The position numbers and the translations under genes were made by a program. DNA of 38,296 bases. Source: DAOTTI01 sp034437795 (GTDB lineage Bacteria > Chloroflexota > UBA11872 > UBA12225). Below, one piece after another: positions 8,514 to 15,607 of this stretch. Numbering within the stretch: the first letter of the stretch is position 1; each line of letters opens with the position of its first letter. The DNA is taken from assembly GCA_034437795.1 (NCBI GenBank), contig DAOTTI010000289.1, positions 1-38,296 on the forward strand, given 5' to 3'. The notes under the pieces are model-generated. The model was not told where the DNA came from. It was given only the letters and a program-made list of their open reading frames with translations, and searched no databases.

Positions 8514-9079
8514 TACGCCCGTTCCTCCCGAAAGCGAGGCTCATGCGCGCCGTAGGCCGGCGTCGACCCTTCCTTCTCCAGGAAGAAGCGGTCCATATCC
8601 GCCAGGAAGGCGTCCACATCCTCCGGCCGAACCGGCCCGTAGTAGCGATAGTTCACCTGCACCGCTGGCGCGTAGTCGCAGGCCGCGATGCACTCCGTGG
8701 AGCGCACGCTGAACTCGCCGTCGGCGGTGGTCAGCCACTCGTGGCCGTGGGCCTCGTCGGGGTGCAGGCCCAGGCGCTGGCAGAGGCGCCGCTTGGTTTC
8801 CGCCGCCCCGTTGACCCAGCACGGCGGGTTCTCGCAGACCTCGATCAGCTTCTTGCCCAGCGGCCGGCGGTTGAACATGGTGTAGAAGCTGGCGACCGCC
8901 GCCACCTCCGTTGGGTGCAGCTCCAGCAGCTCGGCGATCTCGTCGAAGGTCTCGCTGGAGAGCCACCCCTGCTCGTTCTGGGCCAACCACAGGGCCGACA
9001 TCAGGGCGGCCCGCTTGGTGGGGTACTTGGGGAATACCTCCCGCACGATGCGGTCTCGGACTTCCTGGCTGAGCGCCAT
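8513..9079 (-). CDS. nuoE: NADH-quinone oxidoreductase subunit E ([2Fe-2S] N1a)
   Basis: A 188-residue thioredoxin-fold ferredoxin subunit. The N-terminal helical bundle (residues 1-70) ends in AAVASFYTMF, a family hallmark. Cluster ligands are C82 and C87 in VCENPPC, and C130 and C134 in ECIAAC. The loop between the pairs is 42 residues, longer than the roughly 35 of E. coli. It pairs with NuoF near the NADH site and is thought to damp radical formation. One-base overlaps join it to nuoD (upstream) and nuoF (downstream). Confidence 0.96.
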   Translation of the reverse strand: MALSQEVRDRIVREVFPKYPTKRAALMSALWLAQNEQGWLSSETFDEIAELLELHPTEVAAVASFYTMFNRRPLGKKLIEVCENPPCWVNGAAETKRRLCQRLGLHPDEAHGHEWLTTADGEFSVRSTECIAACDYAPAVQVNYRYYGPVRPEDVDAFLADMDRFFLEKEGSTPAYGAHEPRFREERA

Positions 9080-10287
9080 CAGCGATCAATCTCTCCCAGT
9101 ACGATGTCGATGCTCCCGATACAGGCCACCACGTCCGCCACCATGCGCCCGATCACCAGCCGCGGCAGCGTTTGGAGGTTGACGAAGCTGGGGGCGCGGA
9201 AGCGCACGCGGAAGGGCTTGTTGGAGCCGTCGCTAAAAACGTAGGTGCCGAGCTCGCCCCGTGGCGACTCCACGGCGGCGTAGGCCTCGCCGGGCTGCGG
9301 CACCGGCCCCTCGCTGACCAGCTTGAAGTGGTGGATCAGCGACTCCATGCTGGTGTGGATCTTCTCCCGCTTGGGGAAGGCGATCTTGGGGTTATCGATG
9401 CGGATCTCGCCCCCGCGCAGCCCCTTCAGCTTGTCCAGGGCCTGGCGGATGATCTTCACGCTCTCCCGCATCTCCCGCACGCGCACCAGATAGCGCGCAT
9501 AGACGTCCCCGTCGTGGCTGTAGGGCACGTCGAAGTCGTACTGCTCGTAGCCGCAGTAGGGGAACTGCACGCGGATGTCGAACGGCACGCCGGAGGCGCG
9601 CAGGCAAGGCCCGGAGAAGCCGAAGTAGAGCGCGTCCTCCTTGCTCAGATAGCCGATGCCGCGGGTGCGGTCTACAAAGATGGGGTTCCTGGTCAGGAGC
9701 GCCTCGTAGTCGTCGATCTTGGACGGCATGATGCGCACGAACTCCGCCACCTGCTCCTCCCAGCCATCCGGCACGTCGGCGCATAGCCCGCCGATCCGGA
9801 AGTAGCTGGTCATCATCCGCACCCCCGAGGCCAGCTCCATGATGGACAGGATGCGCTCCCGCTCCCGCCAGCAGTACAGGAAGACAGTCGTGGCGCCGAG
9901 GTCGAGGGCGTGCGTCCCCAGCCAGATCAGGTGGCTGGCGATCCGGCTCAGCTCGCACATGATCACGCGGATCACCTGCGCGCGGGGCGGGATCTCGTTC
10001 TCGATGCCGAACAGCTTCTCGCAGGCCAGGATGTACGAGAGGTTATTGACCGGGGGAGCGAGATAGTCGGTGCGGTCGGTCAGGACGATGGCCTGGTGGT
10101 AGTTGCGCGCCTCCATCGTCTTCTCAATGCCGGTGTGCAGGTAGCCGATCTCCGGCACGCAGTTGACCACCACCTCGCCCTCGAGTTCCAGGAGCAGGCG
10201 CAGCACCCCATGCGTCGATGGGTGCTGCGGCCCCATGTTCAGGATCATCGTGCCCGACTCGGTGCGGGTCTCCTGGAGCATCACCAT
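9079..10287 (-). CDS. nuoD: NADH-quinone oxidoreductase subunit D (49-kDa)
   Basis: A 402-residue subunit related to the large subunit of NiFe hydrogenases. It forms the quinone pocket with NuoB and NuoH. Visible motifs: LNMGPQHPSTHGVLRLLLEL near the N-terminus (the His of the beta1-beta2 loop contacts quinone), EIGYLHTGIEKTMEAR, and a C-terminal DVVACIGSIDIVLGEIDR ending as in the family. There is no separate fusion with NuoC. Two starts are possible, MVMLQE (10287) or the Met two codons later. The gene follows a 75-base repeat-bearing spacer after nuoC and overlaps nuoE by one base. Confidence 0.96.
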   Translation of the reverse strand: MVMLQETRTESGTMILNMGPQHPSTHGVLRLLLELEGEVVVNCVPEIGYLHTGIEKTMEARNYHQAIVLTDRTDYLAPPVNNLSYILACEKLFGIENEIPPRAQVIRVIMCELSRIASHLIWLGTHALDLGATTVFLYCWRERERILSIMELASGVRMMTSYFRIGGLCADVPDGWEEQVAEFVRIMPSKIDDYEALLTRNPIFVDRTRGIGYLSKEDALYFGFSGPCLRASGVPFDIRVQFPYCGYEQYDFDVPYSHDGDVYARYLVRVREMRESVKIIRQALDKLKGLRGGEIRIDNPKIAFPKREKIHTSMESLIHHFKLVSEGPVPQPGEAYAAVESPRGELGTYVFSDGSNKPFRVRFRAPSFVNLQTLPRLVIGRMVADVVACIGSIDIVLGEIDR

Positions 10288-10295
10288 CTTGCTAT

Positions 10296-10361
10296 CCCGA
10301 ACTCAAAGCTGGAACCCACAGGCTCCCTGCTCTCGAACTCTCGAACCTTGAACTTTGAACT
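10296..10361. repeat. TTCAARG/TTCGAGAG repeats in nuoC/nuoD spacer
   Basis: The spacer before nuoD contains, on the coding strand, GTTCAAAGTTCAAGG followed by two GTTCGAGA units, and further on a diverged CTTTGAGTTC. This is the same TTCAARG unit that fills the nuoH/nuoI spacer 7 kb away, here degraded and only weakly inverted. It carries no gene. Confidence 0.55.
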
Positions 10362-10362
10362 C

Positions 10363-10989
10363 CTACGCAATGTCGGGGCCCATTTCCCCGCCGGCCGGCG
10401 CGGCCACCGCCGGCTGCTCCGGCTGGAGGTAGAACTCTACCGGCTCCTCGCCCAGCGGGAAGTCCTTGCGTAGGGGGTGGCCCTCCCAGTCCGGCGGCAT
10501 GAGAATACGGCGCAGGTCCGGATGCCCGTCGAAGGTGACGCCGAACATGTCGTAGATCTCCCGCTCCTGCCAGTTCGCGGCCGGCCACAGGGTAGCGATC
10601 GACGGCAGCCGCGGCTCGTCGCCGCCCGTGGCGCACTTGAGCCGGATCCGCGCGTTGGCGGCCAGGGAGTGAAAGATGTAGGTCACCTCGAACGGGTACT
10701 CGCGCTGGGGCCAGTGCGCCCCGCAGACGTCGACCAGCAGGTCGAAGCGGGGCTGGCACTCGTCGCGCAGCCAGCGCACCACCTCCACCAGCCGCTCCGG
10801 CGGCACCGCCGCCGTGGGGATGCCGTCGGCAAAGCGCCACCGCGGCACCCAGCACTCCGGAAACCGGTCCAGCAGGTGTTGCAGGTGTTCAGGATGCTCC
10901 GGCGCCACCGCCGGCGCCGGCTCGGCCGGCGGGGTCTGTCCGGGAACGGATTGCGTACCGGGGGTGCGCTCCGACGGGCCGCTGGTCAT
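10363..10989 (-). CDS. nuoC: NADH-quinone oxidoreductase subunit C (30-kDa)
   Basis: A 208-residue peripheral-arm structural subunit without cofactors. The family signature is ATLWPAANWQEREIYDMFGV (about residues 131-150), followed by FDGHPDLRRILMPPDWEGHPLRKDFPL. The first ~35 residues are Pro/Ala/Gly-rich and low in complexity. ATG start at 10987-10989. It is separate from nuoD (not the fused nuoCD form of enterobacteria) and lies 50 bases downstream of nuoB. Confidence 0.95.
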   Translation of the reverse strand: MTSGPSERTPGTQSVPGQTPPAEPAPAVAPEHPEHLQHLLDRFPECWVPRWRFADGIPTAAVPPERLVEVVRWLRDECQPRFDLLVDVCGAHWPQREYPFEVTYIFHSLAANARIRLKCATGGDEPRLPSIATLWPAANWQEREIYDMFGVTFDGHPDLRRILMPPDWEGHPLRKDFPLGEEPVEFYLQPEQPAVAAPAGGEMGPDIA

Positions 10990-11039
10990 GCTGCTCTCAC
11001 CCTGTCGTCGTCACGGTCGTCCATAGTGGTCATCGCCGG

Positions 11040-11741
11040 CTAGGCCGAGACCGCCACCGGCGCGCGCGCTGCTTGCTTGCCGAACTGCTTCTCGTGCTCG
11101 ATCTTGGCCTGCAGCTTGATGATCCCGTCGATCACCATCTCGGGGCGGGGCGGGCACCCCGGCACGTAGATGTCGACCGGCACGATCCGGTCCACGCCCT
11201 GGACCAGGGCGTAGTTGTTGTAGACGCCCGAGCACGAGGCGCAGGCCCCCATCGAGAGCACCCACTTGGGCTCCGGCATCTGGTCGTAGAGCTGGCGCAG
11301 CACCGGCGCCATCTTCTTCGACACGCGACCGGCGACGATCATCAGGTCCGCCTGGCGAGGCGAGGTGCGGAACACCTCCGCGCCGAACCGCGCCACGTCG
11401 AACTTGGAGGCGCTCATGGCCATCATCTCGATGGCGCAGCAGGCCAATCCGAACAGAAGCGGCCAGAGCGAATTGGCCCGCGCCCAGCCCACTGCGCGGT
11501 CGATGGTAGTGAGCGCCACGCCCATCTCGCCGGTATAGCGCCCGCCCTGAATGGCCGTGGCGGGCATCGGCCGGCCGGCCACCTGCCCCGGCACCGGCTG
11601 GAGCGCGTCCGGCTGGTCCGGCGACGGCCGGGCGACCATGCCCGGACCCGCCGGCGGGGGCTGGGGGGTCGTCGCCGGCAGCCCGTGGGCCGCGGCGCCC
11701 CGCCCTGGCTCACTCGATCCCGAGGGTGGCGTTACTCCCAT
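11040..11741 (-). CDS. nuoB: NADH-quinone oxidoreductase subunit B (cluster N2)
   Basis: A 233-residue subunit that binds the terminal cluster N2, which reduces quinone. Ligands are the tandem pair C101-C102 (GLACCAIEMM), C167 (MGACASC) and C196 (VPGCPPRPE); the spacings (66 and 29) equal those of E. coli NuoB. A Pro/Gly/Ala-rich tail of about 60 residues precedes the conserved core, which begins near VALTTIDRAVGWARANSLWP. If the tail is not made, internal Met codons (M35, M59) are alternative starts; the ATG chosen overlaps nuoA by 10 bases, which favours it. It is the second gene of the nuo operon. Confidence 0.95.
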   Translation of the reverse strand: MGVTPPSGSSEPGRGAAAHGLPATTPQPPPAGPGMVARPSPDQPDALQPVPGQVAGRPMPATAIQGGRYTGEMGVALTTIDRAVGWARANSLWPLLFGLACCAIEMMAMSASKFDVARFGAEVFRTSPRQADLMIVAGRVSKKMAPVLRQLYDQMPEPKWVLSMGACASCSGVYNNYALVQGVDRIVPVDIYVPGCPPRPEMVIDGIIKLQAKIEHEKQFGKQAARAPVAVSA

Positions 11742-12109
11742 TCCAGCGCCCTCTTCCTCAAAACATACACGTAGCCCAGCACCAGGAAGGCCATGAACAC
11801 GAGCATCTCGATCAGGCCGAACCAGACGTAGGCGGCCCCGCCCGCCTTCATGTGGCGTAGCAGCACGGCCCAGGGAAAGAAGAAGATGATCTCCACGTCG
11901 AAGATCACGAAGAGCATGGCGGTCAGATAGAACTTGATCGGGAACCGCCGCCAGGCCATCCCCACGGGCACCACGCCGGACTCGTACGGGATGAGCTTGG
12001 CCGGCGTGGGCCGCTTGGTGCCCAGGAAGTTGGAGATGGCGATCACGCCCAGCCCTACGCCAAGGGCGATCAGCACCTGGATCAGGATCGGGACGTAGTC
12101 AAACAGCAC
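11732..12109 (-). CDS. nuoA: NADH-quinone oxidoreductase subunit A
   Basis: A 125-residue, three-helix membrane subunit and the first gene of the operon. It has the family motifs PYESGVVPVG (residues 41-50), FYLTAMLFVIFDVEIIFFFPWA, and a third helix with the conserved Glu (GLIEMLVFMAFLVLG). The start is GTG at 12107-12109 with GGAGGG upstream. Its 5' region contains the only promoter-like site found ahead of the operon (12143-12151, minus strand), inside a Rex-operator-like dyad. The next gene, nuoB, starts before nuoA ends. Confidence 0.95.
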   Translation of the reverse strand: MLFDYVPILIQVLIALGVGLGVIAISNFLGTKRPTPAKLIPYESGVVPVGMAWRRFPIKFYLTAMLFVIFDVEIIFFFPWAVLLRHMKAGGAAYVWFGLIEMLVFMAFLVLGYVYVLRKRALEWE

Positions 12110-12136
12110 GTACCCTGGGCCCTCCCTTTCCTCAGT

Positions 12137-12154
12137 TTGTGCATTCTATCACAA
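12137..12154 (-). promoter_or_regulatory. Putative nuo promoter -10 inside a Rex-like operator
   Basis: TTGTGCATTCTATCACAA is an 18-bp dyad with TTGTG and CACAA half-sites. It matches the published Rex consensus TTGTGAANNNNTTCACAA at 12 of 14 defined positions. On the minus strand the central part reads TGATAGAAT (12143-12151), an extended -10 (TGn-TAGAAT) that would start transcription near 12136, about 27 bases before nuoA. No good -35 is seen. A bound repressor would cover the -10. Rex senses the NADH/NAD+ ratio and controls nuo in Streptomyces; its action here is inference. Confidence 0.55.
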
Positions 12155-12174
12155 GGTGCCGGCCTGCCGGCCGG

Positions 12175-12183
12175 TGCTAGAAT
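12175..12183 (+). promoter_or_regulatory. Putative extended -10 of the cysteine desulfurase gene
   Basis: TGCTAGAAT on the plus strand is an extended -10 (TGn-TAGAAT). It would initiate near 12190, 20 bases before the ATG at 12210. It lies inside the longest possible open frame (GTG at 12156), which argues that the GTG is not used. No matching -35 is seen. It is 21 bases from the Rex-like dyad, so the divergent gene could also be affected. Confidence 0.4.
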
Positions 12184-12209
12184 CGACCCAGGATACCGAA
12201 CGGACCCCG

Positions 12210-13445
12210 ATGAGCACCGCCCGCCCTACCATCGAGCCAGTCTACCTCGATCACGCGGCCACCACGCCCGTGCGGCCAGAGGTGATTGAGGCCATGCGCC
12301 CGTACTGGGCAGAGCTGGCTGGGAACCCGTCCAGCATCTACCAGTGGGGGCGCGAGGCGCGCCGTGCCGTGGACCAGGCCCGCCAGGACGTGGCGGCCAT
12401 ACTCGGCGCGCGGCCGCAGGAGATCATCTTTACCAGCGGCGGCACTGAATCCGATAACGCCGCCATCAAGGGCGTGGCCTTCGCCTCGCGGGCGCGGGGC
12501 AATCACATCATCACCACCAGGATCGAGCACCACGCCGTGCTCCACACCTGCGAGTGGCTGGAGCAGTTCGGCTTCGAGACCACCTATCTGCCCGTCGACC
12601 GCTACGGGCTGGTCGATCCGGCGGACGTGGAGCAGGCGATTACCGGCCGGACCATCCTCATCTCGGTGATGTACGCCAACAACGAGGTCGGCACCATCGA
12701 GCCGATCGCGGAGATCGGGCGCATCGCGCGGGCCCACCGCATCCCCTTCCACACCGACGCGGTGCAGGCGGGCGGCGCCCTTGACCTCAACGTCAACCGG
12801 CTGAACGTCGACCTGCTCTCGCTCTCGGCGCACAAGTTCTACGGCCCTAAGGGCGTGGGCGTGCTCTACGTCCGCTCCGGCACCCGCTGGCAGCCCCAGC
12901 AGCAGGGCGGGGCGCAGGAGCGGAACCGGCGCGCCGGCACGGAGAACACTCCGGGCATCGTCGGGCTGGCCACCGCCCTCAAGCTGGCCTACGCCCGCCT
13001 AGACGAGCAGAATGTCCATCTGCAGGCCCTGCGGGACCGCCTGATCGAGGGCATCCTGGCCAGCGTGCCGGAGTGCGAGCTGACCGGGCATCCGGTGCGG
13101 CGCCTGCCCAATAACGCCAGCTTCGTCTTCAAGTACGTCGAGGGCGAGAGCATTCTGCTCAGCCTGGACGTGCGGGGGATCTACGCCTCCAGCGCCTCCG
13201 CCTGCACGTCCGGCGCGCTCGAGCCGTCGCACGTCATCCTGGCCCTGGGCTATCCGCCGGAGACGGCGCGGGGCTCGCTCCGGCTGACGACTGGCCTGGA
13301 CAACACTGTGGAGCAAATCGACCGCGTCCTGGCCGAGCTGCCGCCGGCGATCGCCGCCCTGCGCGCCATGTCGCCGGTCTTCTCCCCCCTGCCGACCGGC
13401 TCGCCCGTTCCTGCCGGCGAGCGCCCCCTGGCCGCCGGCGCCTAG
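12210..13445 (+). CDS. Cysteine desulfurase (NifS/IscS family)
   Basis: A 411-residue PLP enzyme that takes sulfur from cysteine for Fe-S cluster and thio-cofactor assembly. The family pattern is complete: VYLDHAATTPVRPEV at the N-terminus, FTSGGTESDN (74-83), EHHAVLH (106-112) with the cofactor-stacking His, HTDAVQAGG (181-189), the Schiff-base lysine K209 in SLSAHKFYGPKG, RAGTENTPGIVG (241-252) and the persulfide cysteine C332 in SSASACTSG. The short active-site loop marks it as group I (NifS/IscS-like). The ATG at 12210 is chosen over an in-frame GTG at 12156 because a putative promoter lies between them and the family starts here. No iscU is adjacent; it stands divergently beside the Fe-S-rich nuo operon. 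Confidence 0.93.
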   Translation: MSTARPTIEPVYLDHAATTPVRPEVIEAMRPYWAELAGNPSSIYQWGREARRAVDQARQDVAAILGARPQEIIFTSGGTESDNAAIKGVAFASRARGNHIITTRIEHHAVLHTCEWLEQFGFETTYLPVDRYGLVDPADVEQAITGRTILISVMYANNEVGTIEPIAEIGRIARAHRIPFHTDAVQAGGALDLNVNRLNVDLLSLSAHKFYGPKGVGVLYVRSGTRWQPQQQGGAQERNRRAGTENTPGIVGLATALKLAYARLDEQNVHLQALRDRLIEGILASVPECELTGHPVRRLPNNASFVFKYVEGESILLSLDVRGIYASSASACTSGALEPSHVILALGYPPETARGSLRLTTGLDNTVEQIDRVLAELPPAIAALRAMSPVFSPLPTGSPVPAGERPLAAGA

Positions 13446-13481
13446 AACGTCGGTCGAGCATGGGAAGCCCTGAACGGCTGA

Positions 13482-14096
13482 GTGACTGTGGAGCTTGATC
13501 ACCGCGTGGCATCGGCCGGCGCCACCGGCGCGGCCCAGGAGCGGGCGCCGGCACGGCGCTGCGTGCGGCACCCGTCCCGCGAGACCCTGGTGGCCTGCGG
13601 GCGCTGCGGCCGCCCCTTCTGTCCGGAGTGCCTGCTGCACACCCCCGCCGGACAGCGCTGCTATGAGTGTGCTGGCGTGCGGCGCCGGTCGGCCGAGGTC
13701 ATGGCCGGCCAGGGACTGCTCAAGGCCCTCGGTATTGTCATGATCGGGTCGGCTATCGGCGCCTTCGCCGGGCCCCTCTTCGGCGTCATCATCGCCGCAT
13801 TCACCGGCGGTTTCGGCGGGCAGGCGCTCTCCCCGTCGGTCAACCGGCGCACGCGAGGCGTGATGACGGCGCTGGCCCTGCTCATCCTCATCGCCGGCGC
13901 GCTGGCCGGCCGGGCGGCGGTGCAGCTGGCCATCGCGTTCCCCTTCGTGCGCGCCTCAGCTGGGGCGTCGGACGCGCTGCTCCCGTTGTACCTGGTGGGA
14001 GCCTTCATCGTCGTGGCGCTGGGCCTGCTCCAGAGCTGGTCGTTCTGGCTCTTCGTCCTCGTCGCCGGCATCGTCGGCTATCAGCGCCTGCGCTGA
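13482..14096 (+). CDS. B-box-type zinc finger membrane protein of unknown function
   Basis: A 204-residue protein. Residues 27-63 hold a cysteine/histidine array (C27, H30, C39, C42, C47, C50, H53, C60, C63) that resembles the B-box-type zinc-binding module found at the N-terminus of many bacterial membrane proteins. It is followed by four hydrophobic stretches (about 79-107, 128-152, 166-184 and 186-200). The zinc module should face the cytoplasm. No catalytic motif is seen, so it is not a rhomboid protease. Start GTG at 13482, or GTG two codons later. It begins 36 bases after the cysteine desulfurase, possibly in the same transcript. Confidence 0.72.
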   Translation: MTVELDHRVASAGATGAAQERAPARRCVRHPSRETLVACGRCGRPFCPECLLHTPAGQRCYECAGVRRRSAEVMAGQGLLKALGIVMIGSAIGAFAGPLFGVIIAAFTGGFGGQALSPSVNRRTRGVMTALALLILIAGALAGRAAVQLAIAFPFVRASAGASDALLPLYLVGAFIVVALGLLQSWSFWLFVLVAGIVGYQRLR

Positions 14097-14137
14097 GCCG
14101 TCGCCGTGCGCCGTGGAGCGCCCCGCTGGCTGGTCTC

Positions 14138-14446
14138 ATGTGGTTGCGCCTGCTTCACCCCCTGCTGTACCTCGGGGGCGCCGTGGCCGGGCTCATCACC
14201 GGCTTGAGCGCGGCCGCCGGCGGCCTGGCGCTGGCCGGACGGACGCTCTTCGAGATGCCCGTGGAGCGGGCGGAGGTGTTCCTGGTGGTGGGGCCGCTGG
14301 CCGGCCTGCTGCCGGTCTCGATCGGGGCCTGGGCCGCCGTGCGCTCGCCAGGCGTCGCCGCGCGGTTCCCCGCGGCCTTCGGCCTCTGGCTTGCCTGCGC
14401 CGTGGCCGCCACGGCCTGGTTTGGCGTCTACCCCCTGGTGCGCTGA
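14138..14446 (+). CDS. Small three-helix membrane protein, unknown
   Basis: A 102-residue protein starting MWLRLLHPLLYLGGAVAGLI with three hydrophobic segments (about 6-33, 46-66 and 79-97). I do not recognise the family. The frame is open further upstream in the previous gene's shadow, but the ATG at 14138, 41 bases after the stop of the B-box gene, gives a clean membrane protein. The third-position GC is high throughout, as expected for a real gene here. It lies in a run of small membrane-protein genes (13482-15607), all on the plus strand. Confidence 0.6.
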   Translation: MWLRLLHPLLYLGGAVAGLITGLSAAAGGLALAGRTLFEMPVERAEVFLVVGPLAGLLPVSIGAWAAVRSPGVAARFPAAFGLWLACAVAATAWFGVYPLVR

Positions 14447-14727
14447 CCGCACCCCACCAGGATGAAGCGCTACCCGTCGTCCCGACACCCGCTCGTGCGT
14501 CGTTCGTGCGCCGTCTGCGTGCCACGCCCCCAGGACGGTGCCCCGCGCTCGGCGCCGACAATACCGCAGCAACCGGTGGAACCCGATGGCCTGCCCCATC
14601 GTGAACACGCCGCAGCCGGCCACCGCAGGCGCCGCGCCCGGAGGAACCGCTCAGCCGGCTCATGGGCGAGCAGCGGGTCTCGATCCGTTGCCGCCGGCCG
14701 CCCCAGGCGCCCGAGCGGAGCACCCTC
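14447..14727 (+). other. Non-coding or unresolved stretch between two small membrane-protein genes
   Basis: Several short frames cross this 281-base stretch (for example 14462-14731 and 14586-14747) but their products are Arg/Pro/Ala-rich, overlap one another and lack a convincing ribosome-binding site. I see no RNA gene, terminator or promoter that stands out. Confidence 0.3.
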
Positions 14728-15057
14728 GTGACCGCCGCCATGACTGAGCTGGCCATCACACTGCAGTCCGCCGCCCTGGACGCGCTGGGTGCCATCCTGG
14801 CGCTCGTCTCCCCTGCCTGGGTGCTGGCCTTCCTGCTCGCCGCGCTGAACGTGCTCATCTTCCACGTGGTGGTGGCGGCCGAGGCCCATTCCGCTCTCTA
14901 TCTGGCCCCCTTCGGCCTCTTCGGCTTCTCGGTGGGAAATCTACTGGCCTGGCTGGCCGGCTCGCCCCTGCCCATGCTGGGCGACCTGCACGTGATCGAG
15001 GCCAGCGTCGGCGCCTGGCTCGTCCTGATGCTGGCCAACGCCTGGCGTTCTCCGTGA
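14728..15057 (+). CDS. Small membrane protein, unknown
   Basis: A 109-residue protein with three hydrophobic segments (roughly 14-52, 56-75 and 86-103). It contains a conspicuous pair of small-residue helices and the motif GNLLAWLAGSPLPMLGDLHVIEASV. The GTG at 14728 is preferred because GGAG stands seven bases before it; an ATG four codons later is the alternative, and a longer start at 14662 would add an Arg-rich, unlikely N-terminus. I do not recognise the family; proteins of this size and layout are common as uncharacterised membrane proteins in Chloroflexota. It belongs to the same run of small genes as its neighbours. Confidence 0.65.
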   Translation: MTAAMTELAITLQSAALDALGAILALVSPAWVLAFLLAALNVLIFHVVVAAEAHSALYLAPFGLFGFSVGNLLAWLAGSPLPMLGDLHVIEASVGAWLVLMLANAWRSP

Positions 15058-15205
15058 TCCGGCCTGGCTTGATATTTGCCGGCGCCGGGCGCTTCTGAAA
15101 CGGCGCGCGATCTGCCGGCGGCCGCGCGGATGTGGGCCGCCATTAGCCGGAGCGGGTGCCGTAGCATTTGATTGATCCCACCATGAGAGAAGACAGGAGG
15201 GAGAC

Positions 15206-15607
15206 ATGGCCGTAGCGACGCGCGTGATGAAGCAACCGGAGCAGCTGGTGGAACAGACCCGCGAGCTCGGCGAGGAGGCCCTGGAGGCGCTGAGAGAGCT
15301 CGTCGGCCGGCGTCAGCGGAAGCGGAGCCCGCTCTCCTGGGAGAACGTGCTGATCCTGGTGGCCGGCCTGATCCTGGGGGCGCTGGTGGGCGCCGCGGCC
15401 GGCTACCTGCTAGCCCCCGCCGACGGCCAGACGACGCGGGCGCGGCTCCGGCAGCGGATCCAGGAGTGGCTGGGCGGTGGGCCGGCCGGCGAGGGCGCGG
15501 GGCTGCCCGCCGACCCCACGCGTGTGGTCACCGACGCGCCGCCGGAGGTGGCCGACGCCGCCACGGAGGTCACAGAGGCGGCCCAGCCCGTGGAGACGGG
15601 CAGGTGA
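15206..15607 (+). CDS. YtxH-domain membrane-anchored protein
   Basis: A 133-residue protein. A charged, probably helical N-terminus (residues 9-43, Glu/Arg/Leu-rich) is followed by one transmembrane helix (about 47-69). Then comes APADGQTTRARLRQRI, the YtxH pattern of a glycine-rich helix ending in a 'P-x-x-G-x-x-T-R' segment. The C-terminal 50 residues are acidic and Ala/Pro/Val-rich. YtxH proteins are linked to stress response in Bacillus but their biochemical role is unknown. A strong ribosome-binding site (AGGAGGGAG) precedes the ATG. The stop overlaps the GTG of the next gene (GTGA), so the two are probably translated together. Confidence 0.72.
   Translation: MAVATRVMKQPEQLVEQTRELGEEALEALRELVGRRQRKRSPLSWENVLILVAGLILGALVGAAAGYLLAPADGQTTRARLRQRIQEWLGGGPAGEGAGLPADPTRVVTDAPPEVADAATEVTEAAQPVETGR

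Noticed and set aside
12156..12209. N-terminal extension of the cysteine desulfurase from GTG 12156
   Set aside because: A putative -10 (12175-12183) lies within it and the family N-terminus begins after the ATG at 12210.
14462..14747. Small genes in two overlapping frames (14462-14731 and 14586-14747)
   Set aside because: Products are Arg- or Ala/Pro-rich low-complexity sequences, mutually overlapping, without clear ribosome-binding sites; the second has a tidy first 25 residues (MACPIVNTPQPATAG) but loses codon bias afterwards. Kept as unresolved.
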